Source: Anaerolineaceae bacterium
Lineage (GTDB): Bacteria; Chloroflexota; Anaerolineae; Aggregatilineales; Phototrophicaceae
Reading direction: 5' to 3'
NCBI GenBank assembly: GCA_002699585.1
Contig: PABP01000009.1
Location: forward strand, 1 to 64,000
DNA length: 64,000 nt
Below are positions 44,644-52,670 of the stretch, piece after piece (position 1 is the stretch's first letter; the number at the start of each line of letters is the position of its first letter). The notes below the pieces were generated by a model. That model searched no databases. It saw nothing but the letters and a program-made list of their open reading frames with translations, and was not told the origin of the DNA. The translations under genes were made by a program, and so were the position numbers.

Positions 44644-45855
44644 CTAACTCACATCGACCCACTCGTTCGCCGGGTCCATCTGTTCTGGCAGAGGCAGGAG
44701 TTGGAACCAGGTATTCCCCGGTTTCAAGTAGATGATGTCGCCGTCATACGTCTGGAAGGACAGCATCTCATCGCGAGAGGGACGCAGCCAGCGGCCTTCA
44801 TAACGCACCCCATCGCGCAGAATGACCGCATCGCCCTCTGGCCAGACCGTGATTTGCACGCTCCAGTGGATCGTATCCTGCCACTGGCTTTCGACGATGT
44901 CGGTCAGATAGTGGCCGGCATAAACCAGCACCACATTGGCCGCGCTGATCTGCTCCTCGGTGTTGGCATCATAATGTGGCTGACCATCACTGCTGCGATA
45001 GTAACGGCCTGTTTCCGGGTCGTAATGCCACTCGACGAAAGTGGTGCGGTAGCGAATCTGGGCATAGATGCCGCTGCCGTCTGGCTCACCCTGGGGCTGC
45101 TCATGGAAAGCCATGCCGTGCAAATCGGGCGGCTGATTGTTGCCATCGGCCTCGGCGAGTTGCCAGAGTGCTTCCAGATTGGCGAACAGGTTATGCGGAA
45201 TCGGAATTTCCGGGTCACGGAAGAAATAGGGCGGTCCATAGAGCACGCCCTTATAAGCACGTTCGACAAAATCCGAAGGTGGCACGTAGCCCGCTGGACC
45301 AACCGCATCGGCTTCTGTATAGCACTGCTCGGTGTCGTCACGGTCGGCGCACAGGTTAGCAATGATCTGCTCCGAGCCGTAAATGCGCTTATCCACGCCG
45401 ATGCTGGCACCGGCGAACGCCAGCAAACCCTGATACATGGGCACCAGTTCGTAGTCGATCAAACGGGCGCTGCGAATGCTGCCGACGCGCTGCGGCGCCT
45501 GACTGTAAAATACTGCCGAAAAGCGGGTGATGCCGACCTCGGTATAGTGCTCGAAGGCCAGATCGGCCTGGCCAATGCCCGACTGCGGGCGCACCAGCGC
45601 CGGGGAATTGCTGACCTTGATGACAATCGGGCGGCGTTGCAGCACGGACGGATCATCAACAGCCAGTCCCGTCAGTGGGTTGATAGTCTCGCCATAGTCT
45701 ACCGGGCCGATGGCACCCTCAACGGGCGTGACTTGCGTGGGGGGGATGTCGGTTGGGGCGGGCGTCTGGGCCTGACTGCCGAGGGCCAAACTGGCGATCA
45801 ATACCCCTACAGGAAGCAGGGCCAGCCATTGTCGTGTGCGTTGAAGGCGTGTCAT
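44644..45855 (-). CDS. secreted DUF3048 protein (YerB-like)
   Basis: A 403-aa exported protein: signal peptide (1-29), short Pro/Thr linker, then DUF3048 (NPLTGLAVDDPSVLQRRPIVIKVSNS at about 60-85, PQSGIGQADLAFEHYTEVGITRF, RVGSIRSARLID) and the DUF3048 C-terminal region with YLKPGNTWFQLLP near the end. The family is widespread as extracytoplasmic proteins (B. subtilis YerB) but has no settled function. There is no lipobox cysteine, so it is probably free or loosely held. The gene stands alone. Confidence 0.85.
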   Translation of the reverse strand: MTRLQRTRQWLALLPVGVLIASLALGSQAQTPAPTDIPPTQVTPVEGAIGPVDYGETINPLTGLAVDDPSVLQRRPIVIKVSNSPALVRPQSGIGQADLAFEHYTEVGITRFSAVFYSQAPQRVGSIRSARLIDYELVPMYQGLLAFAGASIGVDKRIYGSEQIIANLCADRDDTEQCYTEADAVGPAGYVPPSDFVERAYKGVLYGPPYFFRDPEIPIPHNLFANLEALWQLAEADGNNQPPDLHGMAFHEQPQGEPDGSGIYAQIRYRTTFVEWHYDPETGRYYRSSDGQPHYDANTEEQISAANVVLVYAGHYLTDIVESQWQDTIHWSVQITVWPEGDAVILRDGVRYEGRWLRPSRDEMLSFQTYDGDIIYLKPGNTWFQLLPLPEQMDPANEWVDVS

Positions 45856-46213
45856 GTACTTTCTCGTTCGTACTGTTGTCGTTTTGATATGTGCCTCGGA
45901 GACAAGCGCGTACCGTGCCTGGCGATCACTCCATATATCAATTGTTCAGGTTATAAACATGCCTTAGAATATTTACAGGTGGTATGCAAAACACCCTGTG
46001 TATACGACCATGATCGTCAGGCCAGGGGTTTGCGTCAATGGTCAGGGCTTTTTGGCCTTTGTTGACGCGACCCAGGCGTGACTATATAATCGAATTTACG
46101 TTAGTCCGATAGTAAGAACGCATAATGGGCGTCAGATCATCTCATCTGCAAGGGGTCACTACCGCTTGTCGATATTGCCCGCGTAACATTTATCCTGTAA
46201 TCAGGGGTCCTAT
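45856..46213. other. 358-base intergenic region with the DUF4388 promoter
   Basis: Between divergent genes. Apart from the promoter at 46062-46090, no coding frame or repeat was recognised. Confidence 0.65.
46062..46090 (+). promoter_or_regulatory. consensus sigma-70-type promoter of the DUF4388 gene
   Basis: TTGACG, a 17-base spacer, TATAAT. Transcription would begin near 46097 and give a leader of about 117 bases before the ATG at 46214, long enough for regulation at the RNA level. Confidence 0.75.
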
Positions 46214-47080
46214 ATGCCGCTGCAAGGGAACATACAAGACTTTAGTACGACCCAATTGCTTAACTTGATGAACTTGTCACGTCGTACGGGTACGCTGACA
46301 ATATTTGAAGGCCTGCCGTCAGATGAACTCGACGCCATGAAGAAGCCCAAGACCGTGCCGGGTAAACCCAAAGCACTGGTCGCGTTCAGTAAGGGCAAAC
46401 TGGTCTATGCAGCCCTCGCAGGGCAGGACAGCGGCCTGGTCGCTATCCTGAATAAAGCGGGCAAGCTCAACAATGAACAAACGCGCGTGCTCAAAACCCG
46501 TGCTGAAAATATGCCCGACAAAGCCCTGGCCATGCGCCTGATCGGCGCCCGCTATGTGACCCAGGCGGACATCGTCAACTGCATCAAGCAGCACATCCTT
46601 GATGTGGTCTATAACCTCATGGTCTGGACCGAAGGCCCATTCCGCTTTGACGATAACCGATTGCCGGGTCGTAATAGCATCCTGGTCCCGATTGACCTGG
46701 AACCGGTCATCATTGAGGGTGCCAAGCGCATCCGCGATGAAGAAGAAATTAACAAGTTCATCCCCAGCCTGGATGTTTCCCTGCGCTTCCCGGAAAATGC
46801 CAAAGACAAATTCAAGGGCGTCCACCTGGAGGTCGATCAGTGGAAAGTGGTGTCTTACGTCAATCCGAAGAACCCACTGCGTCTGATCATGAAGAAGCTC
46901 AATATGTCCGAGATGCAGATCAAGAAGATTGTCTTCGTGCTGCATCAAGCGGGTTTGATCGAAGTGGTCCAGCCGCAGGCAGCCCCTGTCGGGCCGACGT
47001 CGCGTCGCGCGGCACGTCGCCAGAAGCAGCCTGATAAGAAGGTCGTATTGAGTTTGATCGATAAGCTGAAATCGCTGTAA
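46214..47080 (+). CDS. DUF4388 (PATAN-like) regulatory protein
   Basis: A 288-aa cytoplasmic protein. The N-terminal DUF4388 domain (1-155) shows LQGNIQDFSTTQLLNLMNLSRRTG at the start and the AFSKGKLVYAAL strand. The domain occurs in two-component and GTPase systems and is thought to be a protein-binding module. The C-terminal part (160-288) is helical with a probable winged helix (MSEMQIKKIVFVLHQAGLIEVV) and a basic stretch RRAARRQKQ. AGGGG lies seven bases before the ATG. The Ras-like GTPase gene follows 82 bases on, a pairing suggestive of an MglA/roadblock-type switch. Confidence 0.85.
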   Translation: MPLQGNIQDFSTTQLLNLMNLSRRTGTLTIFEGLPSDELDAMKKPKTVPGKPKALVAFSKGKLVYAALAGQDSGLVAILNKAGKLNNEQTRVLKTRAENMPDKALAMRLIGARYVTQADIVNCIKQHILDVVYNLMVWTEGPFRFDDNRLPGRNSILVPIDLEPVIIEGAKRIRDEEEINKFIPSLDVSLRFPENAKDKFKGVHLEVDQWKVVSYVNPKNPLRLIMKKLNMSEMQIKKIVFVLHQAGLIEVVQPQAAPVGPTSRRAARRQKQPDKKVVLSLIDKLKSL

Positions 47081-47162
47081 ACGATACGTCGGGGCCGCCT
47101 TATAGCCTAAACGTATGGTGTGTTTTTATCCTGGTATTATCTGACGAGAGAAGCACGAGATC

Positions 47163-47699
47163 ATGCAAACAGTCAAGATGGTCGTCACGGGGCCGTTTAG
47201 CTCCGGTAAAACAGAATTTATTCGCTCCATCAGTGAAATTGAAGTCGTCTCCACCGACCGCGAGATTCGCAAAGAGTCGGCGGAACGCGCGGAAAAAGAC
47301 CAGACGACAGTCGCGATGGACTTCGGACGCATCACAGTCGATGAAGACCTCGTGCTCTACCTCTTCGGGACGCCTGGTCAGCGCCGCTTCGACTTCATGT
47401 GGGAAATCCTGGCAGAGGGTATGCTCGGGTTCATTGTGATGGTTGATAGCTCCAAGCCGGAAACCTTCCGCGAAGCCAAGAGCATCCTGGAAACGTTCCG
47501 TGCCTATGCGCCGACGCCTTACGTGGTCGCTGCCAACAAGCAAGATCATCCCGATGCCTGGGCACCCGATGACCTGCGCATCGCCCTGCGCATTGAGCCG
47601 GAAGTCAAGCTGCTGCCGTGCGTCGCCAAGGAAAAAGACAGCGTCCGCAATGTGTTGCTGGAACTGCTGTACACGATCCTTGAAGAGATGGAAGGCTAG
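47163..47699 (+). CDS. Ras-like small GTPase (MglA/CvnD type)
   Basis: A 178-aa single-domain GTPase. The P-loop is G10-PFSSGK-T17, switch I has T48-T49, switch II is FGTPGQRRF (G69-F76) and the base-specificity motif is N125-K-Q-D128. Pro71 replaces the Ala next to the DxxG position, and Thr70 stands in for the Asp-Thr pair, as in prokaryotic MglA-like and conservon GTPases. These act as switches for polarity or membrane signalling. It lies between DUF4388 and alpha/beta-hydrolase genes with short gaps on one strand. Confidence 0.9.
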   Translation: MQTVKMVVTGPFSSGKTEFIRSISEIEVVSTDREIRKESAERAEKDQTTVAMDFGRITVDEDLVLYLFGTPGQRRFDFMWEILAEGMLGFIVMVDSSKPETFREAKSILETFRAYAPTPYVVAANKQDHPDAWAPDDLRIALRIEPEVKLLPCVAKEKDSVRNVLLELLYTILEEMEG

Positions 47700-47748
47700 G
47701 GCACGCGCAGCCGCCTGCCTGATGGCCATAAAACGCTAGGAAAATCCC

Positions 47749-48603
47749 GTGCCGACGCTAGTCACAGATCGAGGCATCGTTCACTATGAAGTTTACGGGC
47801 GGGGACGCCCGGTTATTTTGCTACATGGCTGGTTGGGGTCATGGGCTTTGTGGCGCGATACCATCGAAGAACTCGGCAAAGAGTTCCGTACCTACGCCAT
47901 CGACTTCTACGGTTATGGCGATTCGGTCGAGCATACGGGTGATTTTTCCGTTAGCAACCATGTGGAACTCGTCAACCAGTTCATGGATAAGCTCGGTATT
48001 GTCAAAGCGCCCCTCGTTGGCCATAGCATGGGCGGGACCGTTTCCCTGGCAGTTGCAGCCCATTATCCTGAAAAAGTGGTCAAAGTAGCTGTCATTGGCT
48101 CCCCGGTAGAGGGTAAGTCGCTCAACCCCTTGCTGAAGATGGTCGGGTATCGGGGCATCGCCCAGTTGGCCTACAAAACGCCCTTCGTGTTACCCATCAC
48201 GATTTTCCTGTTGACGCGCTTAGGCTCCCGCGCCAGTGGACGCATTCACCGCATGGTGCGTGAGGATGCCTCAAAAGTATCGCTGAATGCCTTCTTCCAG
48301 AGTATCGGTACGCTGAGGGATACCGACCTCAGCGATGATTTGCATGATCTCGATATGCCGATCCTGGGATGTTATGGCAAAAGTGACATTATCGTTAATC
48401 CGAAGCAGGGCAAGGTGCTGTGCGAAGCCGCGCCGACTGCTAAAGAAGCATGGTTCAGCCATTCGGGGCATTTCTTGATGATGGATGAGCAGGAAAAGTT
48501 CATCACCACGCTAACGCAGTTCCTGAAGAATGGCACGCCGAACCAGGCCACACAGCAACGCGCCCCACAGACATCTGCTAATGAGCCAGTGCCATCCACG
48601 TAA
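47749..48603 (+). CDS. alpha/beta hydrolase, catalytically complete member of a pair
   Basis: A 284-aa alpha/beta-fold hydrolase. The oxyanion strand PVILLHGWLGSW is at 21-32, the nucleophile elbow GHSMGG gives S93, an acid is found in GKSDIIVNPKQ and the base in HSGHFLMMDE. It aligns residue for residue at the N-terminus with the protein at 61020-62042 (IVHYE-GRGRPVI-LLHGW), where position 93 is Gly. The start is GTG. The C-terminal 25 residues are low-complexity Gln/Ala/Pro. Substrate unknown; a soluble ester or lactone is likely. Confidence 0.87.
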   Translation: MPTLVTDRGIVHYEVYGRGRPVILLHGWLGSWALWRDTIEELGKEFRTYAIDFYGYGDSVEHTGDFSVSNHVELVNQFMDKLGIVKAPLVGHSMGGTVSLAVAAHYPEKVVKVAVIGSPVEGKSLNPLLKMVGYRGIAQLAYKTPFVLPITIFLLTRLGSRASGRIHRMVREDASKVSLNAFFQSIGTLRDTDLSDDLHDLDMPILGCYGKSDIIVNPKQGKVLCEAAPTAKEAWFSHSGHFLMMDEQEKFITTLTQFLKNGTPNQATQQRAPQTSANEPVPST

Positions 48604-48818
48604 ACCCTTTTCGTTACCCGCTTTTGACAACCGGATGATCATAATCAGGGGCCAGTCGGTGGTTGCTGCAATTGCATAACCCGCCCAGCCGTAATAACAT
48701 TATCGTAATGCAACGTAAATTTTTAGGCCGCAGGGCAGTTGACCCCGTAAAACGACAATCAAGGTCGGCAGGTACAGGCTGGCATTGATGTGTTTTCCAC
48801 TCAGGAAGGGTGGCAGGC

Positions 48819-50138
48819 ATGTATCGCTATTATATTGAAGACAAAAACCACGTTCCTCCGTTTAACGAGCCAGCCAGCGAGCTGACCATCGGCACACGCC
48901 CATTGAAGCTGCATCATGCGGAACTGATTACGGCGGTATTCGGTAACGACTGCGAGTTAGGCGGCGTCATGGAGAGTACGCGCCAGCTCGGTATGGTGCA
49001 GGGCGAGGCGATTGTTTACCGCGATAACCTGTGGTTCGATCAGGAATTTTTAGAGGACTTCGTCAAAAAGGCCCGTGCCAGCAAGCGCGCCTGTCAGGCA
49101 GCTTTTTCGGCGGATGATCGCGCCTATCACACGTATGTGGTGCCGTTGGCGCAGGACATTGACTATGGGATCGGCCCGGATGGCCAGCCGATTTATCTGC
49201 TGCAATTATGGTATTTCCCGAATGGCTATACTGCCGATGTCATGCCGGTTGTCATCGAGAGCGAAGATCACGAATTTGGCTTTTACAGCGTGCCGGACTT
49301 CATGACGATGGAGCAGGGTGACCTGACGCACTTCGCGCCCATGCGCTCGGTCATGTCGATTGAGAGCTGGGTACATGTTTACTTCGCCAGCATCATCTTC
49401 GGCAACTTTGCCCGCGCAGGGCGATTAGATCGCCGTATTGAGAAGAGCTTCTTTACCAGTTTGCATTTGCTGTGGCGCGCCATCATTGAGCAAAAGCAGA
49501 TTCTACATGCGTCTGGTGCGGTCGAAATTGGCCGTGACTGCGCGATTGATCCCTCGGCGATCATCACCGGGCCAGCCAAGATTGGCAACAACGTGTCGAT
49601 TGGGGCCGGGGTCATTATCGATAACTGCACCATCGGCGATAACGTCACCATTGATGCGGGGTGTATGTTGTTCCAGAGTACGGTTGCCAACAACTGCTTC
49701 CTGCCGTTCCGGGCTGCGCTCTACATGACCGCGCTCATGGAAAATGTCATCGTCGCCCAGAATACCTGCTTGCAGATGTGTTCCATTGGGCGCAATAGTT
49801 TTATCGGGGCGGGCAGTACCTTCACGGATTTCAACCTATTGGCGCAAAAGCCCATTCGTGCCGCTGACCGCGATGGCCGTTTGCATGAGGTTGGTCAGAT
49901 TGTGCTGGGGGCGGGTATCGGCCATAACTGCCGCATTGGTTCCGGCATGGTGATCTTCCCAGGCCGCATGATCGAGTCCGACGTGGTACTGTTGGCCAGC
50001 AGCCAGCGCCGCGTCATCGAGTACAGCGTCACTTACGAAGAGAGCGATCATCACTTTGTCAGCGGGGGCGAAGTCCACAAGCGCTTTTACCCGCGCCTGG
50101 GCGAACGCATCGAGCAAATCGAGGAAGATACCTGGTAA
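48819..50138 (+). CDS. left-handed beta-helix (hexapeptide-repeat) protein
   Basis: A 439-aa protein. The N-terminal 230 residues are a mixed domain I do not recognise. Residues 230-390 contain hexapeptide repeats (IGRDCAIDPSAIITGPAKIG, NNVSIGAGVIIDNCTIGDNV, SIGRNSFIGAGSTF, IGHNCRIGSGMVIFPG), the left-handed beta-helix of acyl- and nucleotidyltransferase families. Many such enzymes act as trimers and transfer acyl groups. The ATG at 48819 is preferred to the GTG three codons earlier because AGGAAGG lies before it. The next gene is the acyl-ACP-reductase homologue, so an acyl-related role is possible. Confidence 0.82.
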   Translation: MYRYYIEDKNHVPPFNEPASELTIGTRPLKLHHAELITAVFGNDCELGGVMESTRQLGMVQGEAIVYRDNLWFDQEFLEDFVKKARASKRACQAAFSADDRAYHTYVVPLAQDIDYGIGPDGQPIYLLQLWYFPNGYTADVMPVVIESEDHEFGFYSVPDFMTMEQGDLTHFAPMRSVMSIESWVHVYFASIIFGNFARAGRLDRRIEKSFFTSLHLLWRAIIEQKQILHASGAVEIGRDCAIDPSAIITGPAKIGNNVSIGAGVIIDNCTIGDNVTIDAGCMLFQSTVANNCFLPFRAALYMTALMENVIVAQNTCLQMCSIGRNSFIGAGSTFTDFNLLAQKPIRAADRDGRLHEVGQIVLGAGIGHNCRIGSGMVIFPGRMIESDVVLLASSQRRVIEYSVTYEESDHHFVSGGEVHKRFYPRLGERIEQIEEDTW

Positions 50139-50188
50139 TTGATGCCTGTTCGCTGTAGATAGCAATTTGTTACACATTTTTAGTAAAC

Positions 50189-50242
50189 AACCCATCTTGA
50201 TACGCTCATTCGAGCGTACAATGAGCTTAGTCGTGGGTTTTT
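50189..50242 (+). terminator. nested hairpin with T-run, probable terminator or RNA element
   Basis: AACCCA (50189-50194) pairs with TGGGTT (50234-50239). Inside lies TACGCTC-ATTC-GAGCGTA (50201-50218); an alternative pairing is GCTCATT with AATGAGC (50204-50226). A run of five T closes it. The two inner pairings exclude each other, which would allow a switch, but a simple terminator for the beta-helix gene is as likely. Confidence 0.5.
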
Positions 50243-50310
50243 AGTTTCCCAAGTCATCACATTTTGTTGCTCACTCATAGCGGACGGACGCTGCCTTGAC
50301 GCACGAAGCG

Positions 50311-51420
50311 ATGCCAGAAGATACCTTTGCTTTTATCATCCATCCCATTCAGATCAAAAAAGATGTCGCACGCAAATTCCCGCTGCTTGGCAAAGTGCTG
50401 CCGGAACCGATCATTAACTATGCCTCGCGCTTCTTCCCGCCGCTGTATATCAGCGAGATTACAGGCATTCAGTCGCAGGATACGGGCAAAAGCATTCGGG
50501 GCTGGTTCCTGGCTGTGCCCTATACGCCGCCGACCATGATGGCCCTGCCTGTGGAAACCGTCTATCGCAAGATTGTGGCCACCGGGCGCAAAGCGGAGTC
50601 CCTCGGTGCGCGGATCCTGGGCCTGGGTGCATATAACTCTGTCGTGGGCGATGCGGGTATCACCATTGCCGACCGTCTCGACATCCCGGTGACGACAGGT
50701 GACAGCTACACGGTGGCGGTCGCTATCGAAGCGCTGGCCAAAGCCGCCGAACACATGGAAATTGATATGGCTGATGCCACTGTCGCGGTGGTGGGGGCAA
50801 CGGGCGCGATTGGTAAAGCCTGTGCCCAACTGTTGGCGCGACGTGCAGGACGCCTGATTGTGGTCGGTCGTCGGGTTGATGCCATCGAGCAGGTGCGGGA
50901 ACAGTGCCAGGGGCATTTTGCCCAGGTCGCTTCCTCGACGACTGTGGACGATATTTATTCGGCTGATCTGGTCCTGACTGTGACCAGCGCGATTGATGCC
51001 ATCATCGAGCCGCAGCACCTGAAGCCGGGTGCAGTGGTGCTGGATGTCGCTCGTCCACGCGATGTCTCTCGACTAGTAGCCGAGCAGCGCGACGATGTGT
51101 TGGTCATTGAAGGCGGCATGGTCGAGGTGCCAGGGACAGAGGTCGATTTCCACTTTAACTTCGGCTTCCCGCCCAAACGCGCCTTCGCCTGCATGGCGGA
51201 AACAATGGCATTGGCAATGGAAGGCCTTTATGAGGATTACACCATTGGCCGTGACCTGGAAATCTGGCGTATTGAGCAGATTAACGAAATTGCCACGCGA
51301 CACGGCTTCAAGCTCAATGGGCTACGCAGCTTTGAACACGCCGTGACGCCTGCTACCATCGATGCCGTACGCGAGCGCGCCTTCGCCAATCGGCGTACCT
51401 GGAAGCCTGTTTTCTCCTAA
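50311..51420 (+). CDS. acyl-ACP reductase-like oxidoreductase (homologue of cyanobacterial AAR)
   Basis: A 369-aa Rossmann-fold protein. Its features follow cyanobacterial long-chain acyl-ACP reductase in order: an N-terminal FIIHP strand, a GDSYTVAVAIEA segment before the cofactor site, the NADPH motif ATVAVVGATGAIGKAC, an IEGGMVEVPG strand, RAFACMAETM with Cys at residue 294 (the same number as the acyl-carrying Cys of the Synechococcus enzyme) and RHGFKL near the end. AAR reduces acyl-ACP to fatty aldehyde. No aldehyde deformylating oxygenase gene is in the window. ATG at 50311 is preferred to TTG at 50296; neither has a strong ribosome site. Confidence 0.78.
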   Translation: MPEDTFAFIIHPIQIKKDVARKFPLLGKVLPEPIINYASRFFPPLYISEITGIQSQDTGKSIRGWFLAVPYTPPTMMALPVETVYRKIVATGRKAESLGARILGLGAYNSVVGDAGITIADRLDIPVTTGDSYTVAVAIEALAKAAEHMEIDMADATVAVVGATGAIGKACAQLLARRAGRLIVVGRRVDAIEQVREQCQGHFAQVASSTTVDDIYSADLVLTVTSAIDAIIEPQHLKPGAVVLDVARPRDVSRLVAEQRDDVLVIEGGMVEVPGTEVDFHFNFGFPPKRAFACMAETMALAMEGLYEDYTIGRDLEIWRIEQINEIATRHGFKLNGLRSFEHAVTPATIDAVRERAFANRRTWKPVFS

Positions 51421-51468
51421 AATTGGGTCATCGCAGCCATGACAGCCATCACGCTAAGACGTATAAGC

Positions 51469-51508
51469 AAAAAAGAGGGTCGTCCATAAGGGACAATCCT
51501 CTTTTTTT
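51469..51508 (+). terminator. Rho-independent terminator after the reductase gene
   Basis: AAAAAAGAGGGTCGTCC and GGGACAATCCTCTTTTTT pair around ATAA, followed by T-rich sequence. It separates the reductase gene from the response regulator. Confidence 0.85.
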
Positions 51509-51685
51509 AGCGATCATTGCGAGTTTTTAACGTTCATTTTGGGCAATTGATATAAAGTTAGCATATCTTAACTTACATCTGGCCCAATTATGCGCACACT
51601 CATTATTGGTGTATCATAACGATAGTGAAACCATAACCTCAACCAATTTGTTACATCACATGCGATGCCTTAAGGATCGAATCTC

Positions 51686-52615
51686 ATGACCAAAGGTCAC
51701 ATCCTCGTAGTTGAAGACGAGTTCGATATTGCGAAAATGCTCGACATTTACTTCCGAGGCCAGGGTTTTACGGTGGATGTTGCCCACAAAGGACACGACG
51801 CGCTCGCGGCCACGCGCAAGCAGCTACCGAACCTGATTATCCTCGATATTAACTTGCCAGATATGAGCGGCTATGATGTCTGCCGCGACCTGCGCACGAC
51901 TACCCGCACCAGCCATATTCCGATCATCTTCCTGACGCAAAAAGATGAACGCAGCGACAAAATCGCGGGTCTGGAACTGGGCGCGGACGACTACATCACC
52001 AAGCCGTTTGATATTGAAGAACTGAAACTGCGCGTCCAGAATGCGATTTTGGCTGCCGGACGCCAGAAGAACGTGCATCCCATCACCAATTTGCCGACGG
52101 GTGGCCCGATTGAAGAGCATTTGCGCACGCTCATGCGCGATACGCGCCACTGGACCTATATCGACGTCAAAATTCAGGAATTTGAGACGTTTTCGGAGGT
52201 CTACGGTTGGTCCGCTGGCGATGAAGTTCTGCGCTTTATGGCGCTGCTCATTGGGGATGCCATCGACAAATACGGCACCCCAGATGACTACTCCGGCCAT
52301 CCGGGGCGCGACAATTTCGTCGTCATCACCCACAGCAACGAAGTCGATGATCTGATTGAGATGATGACCTCGCGTTTCCTCGATGATATTCAGCAGCACT
52401 ATTCGTTCATCGACCGCGAACGCGGTTACATGCTCGTCCAGAGCGGTGGCGAAGAACTGCGCGTGCCGCTGATGTCGCTGGCGATTGGCCATGTCTCCAC
52501 GCGGACGCATCGCTTCTCGGACATTCGGGAAATTACCGAAGTGGCTGCGGAAAATCGCCGCCGGGGTGATTCCAGTGAAAGCAGCAACTCAGACGATATT
52601 TTGACAGCCTGGTAG
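51686..52615 (+). CDS. response regulator with degenerate GGDEF-like domain
   Basis: A 309-aa protein. The receiver domain (5-122) is complete: acidic pocket E10/D11, phospho-acceptor D54 (ILDINLPDMSG), Thr in FLTQKDE and Lys in TKPFD. Residues 130-280 follow the GGDEF fold (ITNLPTGGPIEEHL, TYIDVKIQEFETFSEVYGWSAGDEVLRFMA), but the GG[D/E]EF site reads PGRDNF and the pattern is otherwise lost, so diguanylate cyclase activity is unlikely; it may be a sensor or effector of the fold. AAGGA stands nine bases before the ATG. The gene precedes the giant kinase by 55 bases and is the likely partner. Confidence 0.87.
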   Translation: MTKGHILVVEDEFDIAKMLDIYFRGQGFTVDVAHKGHDALAATRKQLPNLIILDINLPDMSGYDVCRDLRTTTRTSHIPIIFLTQKDERSDKIAGLELGADDYITKPFDIEELKLRVQNAILAAGRQKNVHPITNLPTGGPIEEHLRTLMRDTRHWTYIDVKIQEFETFSEVYGWSAGDEVLRFMALLIGDAIDKYGTPDDYSGHPGRDNFVVITHSNEVDDLIEMMTSRFLDDIQQHYSFIDRERGYMLVQSGGEELRVPLMSLAIGHVSTRTHRFSDIREITEVAAENRRRGDSSESSNSDDILTAW

Positions 52616-52670
52616 GGGGCTTTGTTCCCGCCATAGTCTGCCCAATAAGATTTAAGCGGATCGTATTGCG

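Noticed and set aside
48624-48645. TTGACA followed by CATAAT upstream of the beta-helix gene
   Set aside because: The spacing is only 10 bases, too short for a sigma-70 promoter.
50311-51420. Complete alkane biosynthesis pathway
   Set aside because: Only the reductase homologue is present; no ferritin-like aldehyde deformylating oxygenase is encoded in the window.
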